A program made the position numbers and the translations under genes. A stretch of DNA of 64,000 nucleotides from Leptolyngbya sp. SIOISBB (GTDB lineage: Bacteria > Cyanobacteriota > Cyanobacteriia > Phormidesmidales > Phormidesmidaceae). Location: positions 5,270,001-5,334,000 of the forward strand of contig JAAHII010000001.1 of assembly GCA_010671905.1 (NCBI GenBank), read 5' to 3'. The notes below the pieces were generated by a model, which made no database searches, was not told the origin of the DNA, and worked only from the letters and a program-made list of their open reading frames with translations. This document shows positions 9,092 through 17,388 of this stretch, piece by piece; positions within the stretch are counted from its first letter, which is position 1; every line of letters begins with the position of its first letter.

Positions 9092-10450
9092 CTACTCGTC
9101 AGTGCTACCTTCCTGAGAAGAAACAATGCGAGAAAAGATACGGCAGGCTTCTATTTCTTCGACTGTCCATGTTCGTTGCTGATACTTGAAGGTGTCAGCA
9201 GCTTGGTCGCCAGGAGAAATTAAATTGTATTCTATATTTTCAGTATGAATCGCGAATACAACTTGGAAAACTTCTAAGAAGTTGATGACCCAGTTGCATT
9301 GTTCTCGAGGGAATTGCTCATAATATCGAATTAAATCTGCAATTCGAGCTTCTAGATAATGATGTGAGCTTTTGGAAATCAAAACGATTTTCAAAAGCAA
9401 AATGGCTAGTAAAATCGAACTGCTTTGAGAAAGCAGTAGGGTAAATAGTGGTGATGGCGATCGCTGATCTTCAGTCATGAGAGCATCGATAACTCGATTG
9501 CATGTGCGCAAACGTAATGAGTGATCAATTGGCTCGCGATCGTGCTCAGTGTATAGGTTGCTCAGTTTCTGGCCGAGATTATGCTTCAGGGTTTTGACGA
9601 CTTCAGGTTGCTTCACAGAGTAGATTAGGTATTCTACTAAGCTCTTTTTGAAGCTTTTATAATCCAAGTCTTTGACTTGCTCTAGAAATAGGTTGGCTAA
9701 ACTCTTATAACTGTATTGGCCTTTGCGGGCCACAATGGCTTTGATTAACCGCAGGGCACCATCTCCAAGTACCGTCGGATTTTTGAGCCTTTTTCGACTA
9801 GCCTCTGTAAAGCTTTGAGAATAAGCTGTATACATGGCTAGATCCATTTTGTACTGATCTTTTAATTTACGGGAAAGAGATCTAGCAGCTTCCCGCTGTT
9901 CTAAGGGGTTTTCAGTGTTGATATATTGCTGAATCAGTAGATAAGAAGTATATCTAGAGGTCCATGGAGAATCTACTTCGGTAAATCTTGATGCAAATAG
10001 CTTAAGTTCTTCGAAGTCGTTGCTTCTTGTGAAATGAGATACCCAGGTTCTGAGTCGCTTTAAGCTGGGTGAAACAGTATATTTTGTAAGGGTGGAATCC
10101 TGGAATAACTCAATCAGTTCTTGAATCGCCTGATAGCGCCGAGCGACTTCCCAGTTGTTGATTAAGATGTAGCAAGAGCGCTTGAGCGTATTGTGGAATT
10201 CCCTCTCATCATTGTTGAACAGTAAGATGTAGATGCCTGACGATACATCTGTGCTGGCGGTTTCACCGTACTCAAAGAACAACTGTCTGAACTGGTTTAA
10301 GACGTCCTCAACCTCCCATTTTTTAACAATATTCAGCAAAAAGCTGAAAATGGTTTCTTGAGCTTCACTGACGCTTATCTGAGACCGTTTATAGTCTTGG
10401 GGATCTGGTTGTTGACTGTGCTCCACCACAAAAGTTTCAACCCTTGTCAT
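9092..10450 (-). CDS. Unrecognised 452-aa protein
   Basis: 452 aa, function not recognised. The sequence looks almost wholly helical, rich in L, R, S, Y and E, with no P-loop, metal motif or signal peptide. One hydrophobic stretch near residues 330-350 (LFTLLLSQSSSILLAILLLK) could be a membrane helix or a buried helix. Blocks such as LFLEQVKDLDYKSFKKSLVEY suggest HEAT- or TPR-like solenoid packing, but repeats are not regular enough to name. The coding texture is good and no stop interrupts it. The neighbours (lipase-like gene, tRNA-Leu) give no functional hint. Confidence 0.75.
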   Translation of the reverse strand: MTRVETFVVEHSQQPDPQDYKRSQISVSEAQETIFSFLLNIVKKWEVEDVLNQFRQLFFEYGETASTDVSSGIYILLFNNDEREFHNTLKRSCYILINNWEVARRYQAIQELIELFQDSTLTKYTVSPSLKRLRTWVSHFTRSNDFEELKLFASRFTEVDSPWTSRYTSYLLIQQYINTENPLEQREAARSLSRKLKDQYKMDLAMYTAYSQSFTEASRKRLKNPTVLGDGALRLIKAIVARKGQYSYKSLANLFLEQVKDLDYKSFKKSLVEYLIYSVKQPEVVKTLKHNLGQKLSNLYTEHDREPIDHSLRLRTCNRVIDALMTEDQRSPSPLFTLLLSQSSSILLAILLLKIVLISKSSHHYLEARIADLIRYYEQFPREQCNWVINFLEVFQVVFAIHTENIEYNLISPGDQAADTFKYQQRTWTVEEIEACRIFSRIVSSQEGSTDE

Positions 10451-10954
10451 ATCAATCTCTATTTACCAGGGACATGTTGCGGCACAGTGTCCGTCGCGGA
10501 ATAAACCCGTGCCTATTTTTACATCGAATACGTAAATAAGGCGGCGTCACTCACTTCTGAGTGATTTGGTAGGTTGATTTGATTCAGTAAAAACAACGAT
10601 GACACTATGTGCCAGTATCTTCAATGAGAATGGTCATAATTCCGGTTTTAAAGTATCCACGAATTTCTAAAATTGTATGGGGTAGGTTCCTGCCAAGCTT
10701 GCAGCCTTTGCTCCAGCTCGTAGAAATGCTCAGTTGGCTGGCAGAGAGTTGCCATATGAAAACGACACCTTGCTGATGTGAGTGAGTGCTCGGTGGTGGA
10801 ATTCAGTGCAAGGTTATGGGCTCATAAAGCCTAATTCTGCTGAGACAAGTGAGCCTGTTGTAGATATCGCGCCTGAAGGATTCATTTTGCGTAAATTGAA
10901 GGGACTCACAAATTGTTCCCTTAAGAACGCTATTACTAGATGCTGGTTGTTAGA
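10451..10954. other. Intergenic region with a small perfect hairpin
   Basis: About 500 bases without a convincing gene. A perfect 7-bp hairpin, TCACTCA (10547-10553), loop CTTC, TGAGTGA (10558-10564), lies about 100 bases upstream of the 452-aa gene's start. It is not followed by a T run, so it is not an obvious terminator. A short plus-strand frame at 10782-10973 runs into the tRNA-Leu gene and is spurious. Confidence 0.5.
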
Positions 10955-11332
10955 TGGGGGCGGAGGGACTTGAACCCTCACGACCTTAACGGTCAACGGA
11001 TTTTCATCCTCCCGCAGCTTTCGCTGCTGCCAAAGTGTAATGCAAGATTACAGTCGGCTTTGAGAATTGGACCCTCCCTTTACCCTCGTCGTTAGCGTTA
11101 GGGTAGCTCCCGTCGGGCCTCTGCACCTTCCAACCAGAACATTGCATGCATAGGCAGAATGATACTGGTTGGCTTGGCTCAGGATTGCCATGTCTTGATT
11201 GACGTCTTGCCCTAAAGCGCCTGCCAAACAAAGATTTAGGTTTCCCTGAGTTTGAGAGCTTACACTCAGCAGATTTCTCCACTGAGGCTCAGTTTTCTAA
11301 GTCCGTAGCGTCTACCATTCCGCCACGCCCCC
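10955..11332 (-). tRNA. tRNA-Leu(TAA) split by a group I intron
   Basis: On the minus strand the 5' exon (11332-11299, 34 nt) reads GGGGGCGTGGCGG and ends CTACGGACTT. The 3' exon (11004-10955, 50 nt) starts AAAATCCGTTGACC and ends GGTTCAAGTCCCTCC plus the acceptor strand. Joined, they give an 84-nt class II tRNA with anticodon TAA and the acceptor GGGGGCG pairing CGCCCCC. The intron sits inside the anticodon loop between the T and the first A, the classic cyanobacterial and plastid position. CCA is not encoded. Confidence 0.95.
11005..11298 (-). ncRNA. Group I self-splicing intron of tRNA-Leu(UAA)
   Basis: 294 nt between the two tRNA-Leu exons. The intron follows a U at the end of exon 1 and ends in G just before exon 2, as group I introns require. 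It contains conserved-looking core blocks, including a P/Q-like and an S-like segment (AAGACATGGCAATCC near the middle, AAGGTGCAGAGGCCCGACGG further on). No homing endonuclease frame is present; a 92-codon open frame across it is chance. Confidence 0.9.
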
Positions 11333-11504
11333 TTATCGCCTTGAGAGACTAGCCCTCAGGAATATCTATATTACAGATGAAACACCACAATCGATCATCT
11401 TTCTGATAAGAATCGGCTTGGCCTTAGAATATGTTTACGGAAGTATGTCAGGATGGTCACAAGACAACCGCAGGGTTTCCCAAGGCCAGTTACTGGAGAA
11501 TTGC

Positions 11505-11750
11505 ATGTTGGATACTTTGCCTTTTTCTTTAGATATTTTAATTAGCCTCGGGGTATATGGCGGCTTGGCGATCGCTTACCTGGTGGTAATTCCCGCTGCG
11601 ATTTTGTTTTATCTCAAAGCTAAGTGGAATAAGGTAAGTTCTGTCGAGCGTTTTGTGCTGTACGGGTTGGTGTTTGCCTTCTTCCCTGGCATGTTGCTGT
11701 TGAGCCCGATCTTGAACTTTCGTCCGCAGCCTCGCTCGCTAAATTCTTAG
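11505..11750 (+). CDS. ndhL: NAD(P)H-quinone oxidoreductase subunit L
   Basis: 81 aa from the ATG at 11505, which has GGAG 8 bases upstream. A longer frame opens at 11418, but its extra 29 residues do not fit the family. The sequence shows two membrane helices (about 10-33 and 45-66) and the NdhL hallmark motif VERFVLYGLVFAFFPGMLLL followed by SPILNFRPQPR. NdhL is a small membrane subunit specific to the cyanobacterial and chloroplast NDH-1 complex, which serves cyclic electron flow, respiration and CO2 uptake in thylakoids. It stands alone here. Confidence 0.92.
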   Translation: MLDTLPFSLDILISLGVYGGLAIAYLVVIPAAILFYLKAKWNKVSSVERFVLYGLVFAFFPGMLLLSPILNFRPQPRSLNS

Positions 11751-12175
11751 GCTTGGTAAGTTACCTGGGCTGCTCATTTCGCTTGAGTGGCCATCGGGGA
11801 TATCGCTTCTACAACCATGCCTGTTTTTGGCTAGCTACATCTTGATAGTTCGATTTTGCTTGGTTATACACACTTCTAGAGCGATGCTCTTAAGATGCGT
11901 TAGCTGTGGCTGCTATTGTGCTTATTGCCTCTCCAGTCTGAATCGATGAGCAGTTCTCTGTTGGAGAGGTCGCTTTTGACGTCTGGCGCCCTGGCACATT
12001 TGTAACGTTTAGGATTAGTGCGAATTGAGTTAGATGCAGTTGAGCCCAGTCGCTCATCATTAGGCATTCAGAGCCGCTGCGGGTTGATTGCTGCATAGCA
12101 GTCCTAGTGATAGCTTGGGTTGCTTGAATGTAAGAGAATTTCTAGTTTGGGTTTTGAGCATCTGGGATAAGTGGC
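11751..12175. other. Intergenic region, no gene seen
   Basis: About 425 bases between ndhL and the amylase gene. A minus-strand frame of 68 codons (11890-12096) has no ribosome binding site and an improbable composition, so it was not accepted. No strong hairpin or repeat is seen. Confidence 0.5.
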
Positions 12176-13699
12176 ATGAATGCTCGGACTGGTAAGGTTA
12201 AGCGGATATGGCGCGGTGCGATCCTCGTTGCTGGATGCCTGGCCGTAGCTGCTTGGTGGGCCTATCGACCCCTGCAGGGCGGTTCAGTCCAGCGAGAGGA
12301 TGCTCATCTGCCGTCCGAGTCTGCTGTGACGGTGCATTTGTTTGAGTGGACTTGGGAAGATGTTGCCCGAGAGTGTGAGGAGGTGCTTGGATCAGCCGGT
12401 TATCGAGCGGTGCAGATTTCGCCTCCTCAAGAGCATGTGATGATTCCCGAGTTGAATTTTCCGTGGTGGCAACGATATCAGCCCGTGAGCTATCAGCTCA
12501 TTAGTCGCAGTGGCGATCGCGCTCAACTGGCTGATATGGTGCAGCGCTGTCGGGCGGTGGGGGTCGAAGTTTATGCCGACGCCGTGATTAACCATATGGC
12601 CGCAGTCGATGCGGCCCCTGGTTCTGCGGGCACTGAGTTTAGCCGCTATGACTATCCGGGGTTGTATCGTCGTGAAGACTTTAATGACTGCCAACAGTCG
12701 ATTACGGACTATCAAAATGCTGAGCAAGTTACCCAATGCGAACTGGTTGAGTTGCCCGATCTGAACACCGCATTACCTCGGGTGCAGGCTCAGTTGGCTG
12801 ATTATTTAGCGGATTTATCGAGTTTAGGGATTGCTGGATTTCGGATTGATGCGGCTAAGCACATGCGGAGTGCCGAGTTGGCGGCGATTCTTCAGCAGGT
12901 GCGCGATCGCGTAGAGCCTGATCCCTTCATCTATCAAGAAGTCATTGATCCGGGGACAGAGGCGATTAAAAAATCCGATTATTACGGATCGGGTGATGTG
13001 ATCGACTTTGAGTATGGCCGCATTGTCGGTGAGGCCTTTTTGAATGTGGGCGATCGCACTCTGGCCGGTCTCCACGATGCGTTATCGGCTGCCGACTTGG
13101 TGCCTAGCCACCAATCGATGGTCTTTATTGATAACCACGATAAACAGCGAGGTCACGGCGGCGGCGGTAACTATGTGACGTATCAAGATGGGAAACTGCA
13201 TACGCTGGCAATGGTGTTTATGCTGGCGTATCCATACGGTAAGCCGCGCATCATGTCGAGCTATGCCTTTGCCACTTCAGAACAAGGACCGCCCGCGACA
13301 GTGGCTGGTCGCACGCGTACGGTTTATGAACCGGATCGGCTGGGCTGTGGGGGCGAATGGGTTTGTGAGCATCGTCAGCCAGCGGTCAAGGCGATGGTAG
13401 CTTTTCGCACTGTGACTCAGGCGGTGCCCGAGGTGACTGATTGGTGGAGCGATGGTGGCAATCAGATGGCGTTTGGACGGGCGGATCGTGGCTTTGTGGT
13501 GATTAACCGGGAGGTTACTACGCTGACCCGCACCTTTCAAACTCAACTGTCGGCTGGCGATTACTGTGAGGTGATCGGTGCCGAAGCGGACGGAGATTGC
13601 GATCGCGTCATTGCGGTCAATGAGGCGGGCGAGTTTACGACAACAGTCGCTGGCATGTCAGCGATCGCGCTGCATCATGGGGCTTTGGCCGCCGATTAA
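12176..13699 (+). CDS. Alpha-amylase, animal-type GH13
   Basis: 507 aa. A hydrophobic N-terminal stretch (about 13-29) is a signal peptide or anchor, so the enzyme is probably exported or membrane-tethered. The body has the regions of animal-like alpha-amylases in order: VHLFEWTWEDVARECE, AVQISPPQEH, WWQRYQPVSYQL, DAVINHM, GFRIDAAKHM (nucleophile Asp), YQEVID (acid/base Glu), FIDNHDKQRGHG (third Asp), YPYGKPRIMSSY. It hydrolyses alpha-1,4 bonds of starch or glycogen. The Arg of GFRID, the Asn of DNHD and the Arg of KPRIMSSY match the three chloride ligands of pancreatic amylase. The C-terminal barrel ends in the usual beta domain. Most bacterial amylases lack this type; transfer is possible. 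Confidence 0.92.
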   Translation: MNARTGKVKRIWRGAILVAGCLAVAAWWAYRPLQGGSVQREDAHLPSESAVTVHLFEWTWEDVARECEEVLGSAGYRAVQISPPQEHVMIPELNFPWWQRYQPVSYQLISRSGDRAQLADMVQRCRAVGVEVYADAVINHMAAVDAAPGSAGTEFSRYDYPGLYRREDFNDCQQSITDYQNAEQVTQCELVELPDLNTALPRVQAQLADYLADLSSLGIAGFRIDAAKHMRSAELAAILQQVRDRVEPDPFIYQEVIDPGTEAIKKSDYYGSGDVIDFEYGRIVGEAFLNVGDRTLAGLHDALSAADLVPSHQSMVFIDNHDKQRGHGGGGNYVTYQDGKLHTLAMVFMLAYPYGKPRIMSSYAFATSEQGPPATVAGRTRTVYEPDRLGCGGEWVCEHRQPAVKAMVAFRTVTQAVPEVTDWWSDGGNQMAFGRADRGFVVINREVTTLTRTFQTQLSAGDYCEVIGAEADGDCDRVIAVNEAGEFTTTVAGMSAIALHHGALAAD

Positions 13700-13737
13700 T
13701 GATTGAGATTCTATGGGCGTATCGGGTGTTGGTGTTG

Positions 13738-13820
13738 TCCTATGGACAGCCGCAGGGTGATTAGGTCGTCCTGGATTCTGGTATGCCTTGCAATTCCGCA
13801 TTCCACATTCTGCTGTCGGT
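13738..13820 (+). repeat. Dispersed repeat family B, copy 2 (degenerate)
   Basis: Starts CCTATGGACAGCCGCAG, matching CTATAGCAAGCCGCAG of the other copies, continues GTGATTAGGTCGTCCTGGATT, and ends GCAATTCCGCATTCCACATT. About 17 bases of the middle are missing relative to 53224-53334, and divergence is greater than in copy 1. It lies in the gap between the amylase gene and the efflux operon. Confidence 0.6.
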
Positions 13821-13874
13821 CGGAATTTTGAACTCAAAATCTTCACACGTTAAAATCGGGGCGAACCATCGGTG

Positions 13875-14630
13875 ATGGCCATGATCCTATCGGCACAGAC
13901 GGTTAACTCTCAGGGAGAGGGCACAATCTCATCTCTCAAGCCCGTCGTACAGTTAGAGCAGATTTCTCGGATTTACGGCTCTGGAGAAGCGATGGTCAAG
14001 GCCTGCGATCGCATCAGCCTGACGATTCACCGGGGTGAATATTGCGCCATTATGGGCGAGTCTGGGTCTGGGAAGACGACCCTAATGAATATCATTGGCT
14101 GCCTAGATCGCCCCAGTCACGGGCGATATCGATTGGATTCTGTAGATGTGTCGCATCTGGGTAAAAATCGGCTAGCCCGTATTCGTAATCGCCAGATTGG
14201 ATTTGTCTTCCAGCGATATGAGCTGTTGAATAATTTGACAGCGTTAGAAAATGTCATTTTGCCCATGATGTATCTGGGCGTGGGCCGCCGTCAGCGCCAG
14301 CGATTGGCCACTGCGGCGCTGCAACGCATGGGGTTAGGGCAGCGGTTAGATAAACGCCCGACCCAACTCTCTGGGGGACAGCAGCAGCGAGTGGCGATCG
14401 CCCGCGCCATTGTCAATCGTCCCCTACTGTTATTGGCAGATGAGCCCACTGGGGCCTTGGATACCCATTCTGCTGAAGCCGTAATGGCCATCTTTGATGA
14501 ACTGCACACGAATGGGATGACCATTGTAATGGTGACTCATTCCCATGACGTGGCTTGCTACAGTAAGCGCATAATCCAGGTAAGCGACGGTCGCATCGTG
14601 AACGATCACCTTTCACCCCAGGAAATGTAA
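13875..14630 (+). CDS. ABC transporter ATP-binding protein, MacB/LolD type
   Basis: 251 aa from ATG 13875; a GTG at 13872 and an ATG at 13881 are alternatives. It has Walker [11 protein letters not shown]-loop [18 protein letters not shown], signature [14 protein letters not shown], Walker [13 protein letters not shown] and switch MVTHSHDVA. The Q-loop and EPTGALD wording are typical of the MacB/LolD/FtsE group, which powers mechanotransmission rather than substrate passage through the membrane. The adaptor, permease and outer-membrane channel follow on the same strand, so this is the motor of a tripartite efflux system, with the ATPase encoded apart from the permease. Confidence 0.9.
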   Translation: MAMILSAQTVNSQGEGTISSLKPVVQLEQISRIYGSGEAMVKACDRISLTIHRGEYCAIMGESGSGKTTLMNIIGCLDRPSHGRYRLDSVDVSHLGKNRLARIRNRQIGFVFQRYELLNNLTALENVILPMMYLGVGRRQRQRLATAALQRMGLGQRLDKRPTQLSGGQQQRVAIARAIVNRPLLLLADEPTGALDTHSAEAVMAIFDELHTNGMTIVMVTHSHDVACYSKRIIQVSDGRIVNDHLSPQEM

Positions 14631-14797
14631 GGAGGAGATGCTTGCCAAGGCACGTGCCAGAATCTGCAACTTCCTACATATGGTGGACTGGATAGTCATA
14701 CTCCCACTTACCGGTTGGTCAGTCTGGGCGCTTTTTCAAAGCACACTTTGCCTACCGCGTTGAATCATGATTGACGAACAAAACTCAGCTAATCAGA

Positions 14798-16183
14798 ATG
14801 ACTGTGGATGATTCAAGTTTGAAACTTAATCAGGATAATGTTGTGGAGTCGACCACACCAGAGGACATTCAGACAGCCTCGCCAGCTACCTTAGAAAATT
14901 CATCTGATGAAGCCGATCTAGATCTGTGGGCAGAGCCGCGCCGCCAAGAGCAGGCAGGCCTCAAATGGATTATTGCTTCTGGGCTCACTGCGGTCGTGGG
15001 TATTGGGGGGTGGTTCGGATATCGGGCGTTGATCCAATCGCCACCGGAGACGGTGATGGTCACGATGGCCCCGGTGAGCCGAGATGACCTGGAAGAGATT
15101 ATTACTGAGTCTGGCGTTGTCGAGCTGGGCGGTCAGCAGACGTTCAAAGCGCCCGGCGATGTGACCGTACAGTCGGTGCTGGTGGAAGAGCGAGAACGGG
15201 TGACTAGAGGACAAGTGCTACTGGAGTTGCGCGATCGCGGGTTGCAGCAGCGATTATCTGATCGCACGGTGGAAGCCCGCATCAATCAGCTTGATTTACG
15301 GCGTAAACAAGAGGTGTTAGCAGAGCGACAATCACGGGTTGTTGATGCTGAATCACGCTTAGCCGATTCGGCTGATTTGCTTGAACAAGGCTACATTTCT
15401 GAAGATGCCTTTCGGAATGACAAACGCGAGTTAGAAGACGCTCAGTCCGCTTTACGCAATGCGGAAGTGGAACTGGCTCAGGCGCAGTTGCGAGTTGAGC
15501 AAGACCAATTGACGCTGGCCAGTTTACAGCTGGAGTTGGCCGATAATCAGCTGGTTTCGCCGATGGATGCGATTGTTCTTAAAGTGGATGTGAAACCGGG
15601 AGATGGGGTTGAACGAGAAGGTCGTCTACTCAGTATTGGGGATCCCACTCAAGAAAGCATTCGTTTAGAAATGACTACCCTGAATGCGGCTAAAGTCGGA
15701 ATTGGCATGCCAGTCAGAGTCAGTGTGATTGGGCCGAATCCAGACGTGTTTGACGGTCGCATCATCCAAGTGTCACCGCAGGCCGTGACGGAAGGCACCA
15801 ACTCAGAACAGTCAACGGTGGAGGCTGAGGCGTCCTTAAATCAGCCGAGTGAGTCGTTGATTCCGGGAAGTGCGGTCAGCGTGGATATTATTCTGGAACA
15901 GCGCCAGGATGCCTTAGTGGTTCCCGTTACGGCGATTCAGCGGGATGGGGAAGCGCCCTATGTCTGGGTGCGCGATGCGGATAATCTGGCCCGCCAACGG
16001 GAAGTCACCCTGGGGCTTGAAACCCTGGAAGCGGTGGAAATTATGGCGGGTTTGCAGGAGGGTGATGAAATTGTGGTGTCGCTGCCGCCCGAGGCTAGCT
16101 TGGCACCCGGACAGCCTTTGAGCACTGAGGCTGAGTCATCACAGGAAGGTGTAAGTCCTGGTCGTCCCGGCGGGGCAATGTAG
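14798..16183 (+). CDS. Efflux periplasmic adaptor, MacA/HlyD type
   Basis: 461 aa from ATG 14798; a TTG at 14771 would add nine residues. A cytosolic acidic tail (about 1-55) precedes one membrane helix (about 58-75, IIASGLTAVVGIGGWFGY). Then come the split lipoyl domain (VVELGGQQTFKAPGDV and LADNQLVSPMDAIVLKV), a coiled-coil hairpin (about 145-240), a beta-barrel, and a membrane-proximal domain ending VVPVTAIQRDG. It would bridge the inner-membrane permease to the TolC-like channel encoded just downstream. The stop is only 2 bases before the permease start. Confidence 0.9.
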   Translation: MTVDDSSLKLNQDNVVESTTPEDIQTASPATLENSSDEADLDLWAEPRRQEQAGLKWIIASGLTAVVGIGGWFGYRALIQSPPETVMVTMAPVSRDDLEEIITESGVVELGGQQTFKAPGDVTVQSVLVEERERVTRGQVLLELRDRGLQQRLSDRTVEARINQLDLRRKQEVLAERQSRVVDAESRLADSADLLEQGYISEDAFRNDKRELEDAQSALRNAEVELAQAQLRVEQDQLTLASLQLELADNQLVSPMDAIVLKVDVKPGDGVEREGRLLSIGDPTQESIRLEMTTLNAAKVGIGMPVRVSVIGPNPDVFDGRIIQVSPQAVTEGTNSEQSTVEAEASLNQPSESLIPGSAVSVDIILEQRQDALVVPVTAIQRDGEAPYVWVRDADNLARQREVTLGLETLEAVEIMAGLQEGDEIVVSLPPEASLAPGQPLSTEAESSQEGVSPGRPGGAM

Positions 16184-16185
16184 CG

Positions 16186-17382
16186 ATGGCCCTCTCTCCT
16201 GCCGATTTAATCTTGACCACCTTCCGAGATTTGGGAGGCAACTGGGTGCGTTCAGGCCTGACAACCCTGGGCATTTTCATGGGCGTCGCGGCGGTCAATG
16301 CCACCCTGAATATCGAAGCCATCACAGCTGCCCAAATTCAGCAAAAGCTGGCCCTGCGAGACAATCCGTTCGTGATTCCTTGGATTTATGATCCCACAGG
16401 CACCAAACCTCCTCCAGAACTGGGAGAAGAAGATTTTGTGGCGATGCAGCAGGTGGTGCCCGGCATTTATGGAGTGGGGCAATCCACCCGAGTGTTCAAC
16501 GTTGACCAGGTGCGACATCAGGGGCAAGTTTCCAATGAGGCAGATATTGAGGGGGTGTCGCTGAATTTTCAGCAAATGACTGGACGACAAATGCTCGCTG
16601 GACGATTTTTCCAACAGTCAGATTTTGATGAATATTATCCGGTAGCAGTGATCGATTCTGTGTTGGCGGAGCAGCTGTTCACGGAAGCTCCACCCGTTGG
16701 CCAAGGGCTATTTTTAGATACGATCCGATTGACGGTGATCGGGGTTGTGGAAACGAAACGCTGGCGGGGTGACAGTGAACCCTCTGGCACGGTTTGGGTG
16801 ACCCAAAACTATGCAGATGCGATCGCCGGGCAGTTTACCTGGGGCCGCACCCAAGTTGCCATCGCCCAGTTAGAGAACTACCAGGCAGTGGAAGACGGGG
16901 TCACAACGTTTCTCGAACAGCGCTATCCCGGTTTTGAAGTCGGGGCCTGGGGGAATGCCGAAGACTTATATCGAGAAGAGCAGCAGCAGCGTACTAGCAC
17001 TCGTATTCTTAAGGGGGTGGGGGTATTGGCGCTGGTGATTGGTGGCGTGGGCATTGCCAATATCACGATCGCCGCCGTGATGGAGCGTACCCGTGAGATT
17101 GGCCTGCGCCGCGCGATTGGGGCGACGGACTGGGAAGTGATGGTGCAGTTCATTGCCGAGGCGGCCCTGCTGAGCTTGATTGGCGGCACGGCGGCGATCG
17201 CCACCATCCATGGGTTAACGAAAGTCGCGACGACCCAGGTTTTTGAAGCGCCCTACACTTTTCGCGTGCAAGATGCCGCTATTTCGATGGGGGCGGCATT
17301 CGTCGTTGGCGTCGGGGCCAGTTTCTTTCCGGCCTTGCGGATTACGCAAATTGATGTCGTACAGGCGTTGCGGGGGGAATAG
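16186..17382 (+). CDS. ABC transporter permease, MacB/FtsX type
   Basis: 398 aa. The first helix (about 20-40, RSGLTTLGIFMGVAAVNATL) is followed by a ~220-residue periplasmic MacB-core domain (DIEGVSLNFQQM, AGRFFQQSDFDEYYPVAVID, IGVVETKRW). Three more helices follow, with the FtsX motif MERTREIGLRRAIGAT. The four-helix layout with one large periplasmic domain is that of MacB-type permeases, although the ATPase is a separate polypeptide here. Substrate may be a macrolide-like compound, peptide or lipid; the sequence does not say which. Confidence 0.9.
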   Translation: MALSPADLILTTFRDLGGNWVRSGLTTLGIFMGVAAVNATLNIEAITAAQIQQKLALRDNPFVIPWIYDPTGTKPPPELGEEDFVAMQQVVPGIYGVGQSTRVFNVDQVRHQGQVSNEADIEGVSLNFQQMTGRQMLAGRFFQQSDFDEYYPVAVIDSVLAEQLFTEAPPVGQGLFLDTIRLTVIGVVETKRWRGDSEPSGTVWVTQNYADAIAGQFTWGRTQVAIAQLENYQAVEDGVTTFLEQRYPGFEVGAWGNAEDLYREEQQQRTSTRILKGVGVLALVIGGVGIANITIAAVMERTREIGLRRAIGATDWEVMVQFIAEAALLSLIGGTAAIATIHGLTKVATTQVFEAPYTFRVQDAAISMGAAFVVGVGASFFPALRITQIDVVQALRGE

Positions 17383-17388
17383 GGCGTG

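Noticed and set aside
10782-11282. Two frames over tRNA-Leu and its intron
   Set aside because: They cross RNA exons; the intron has no endonuclease motif.
11890-12096. 68-codon minus-strand frame
   Set aside because: No ribosome binding site and improbable composition.
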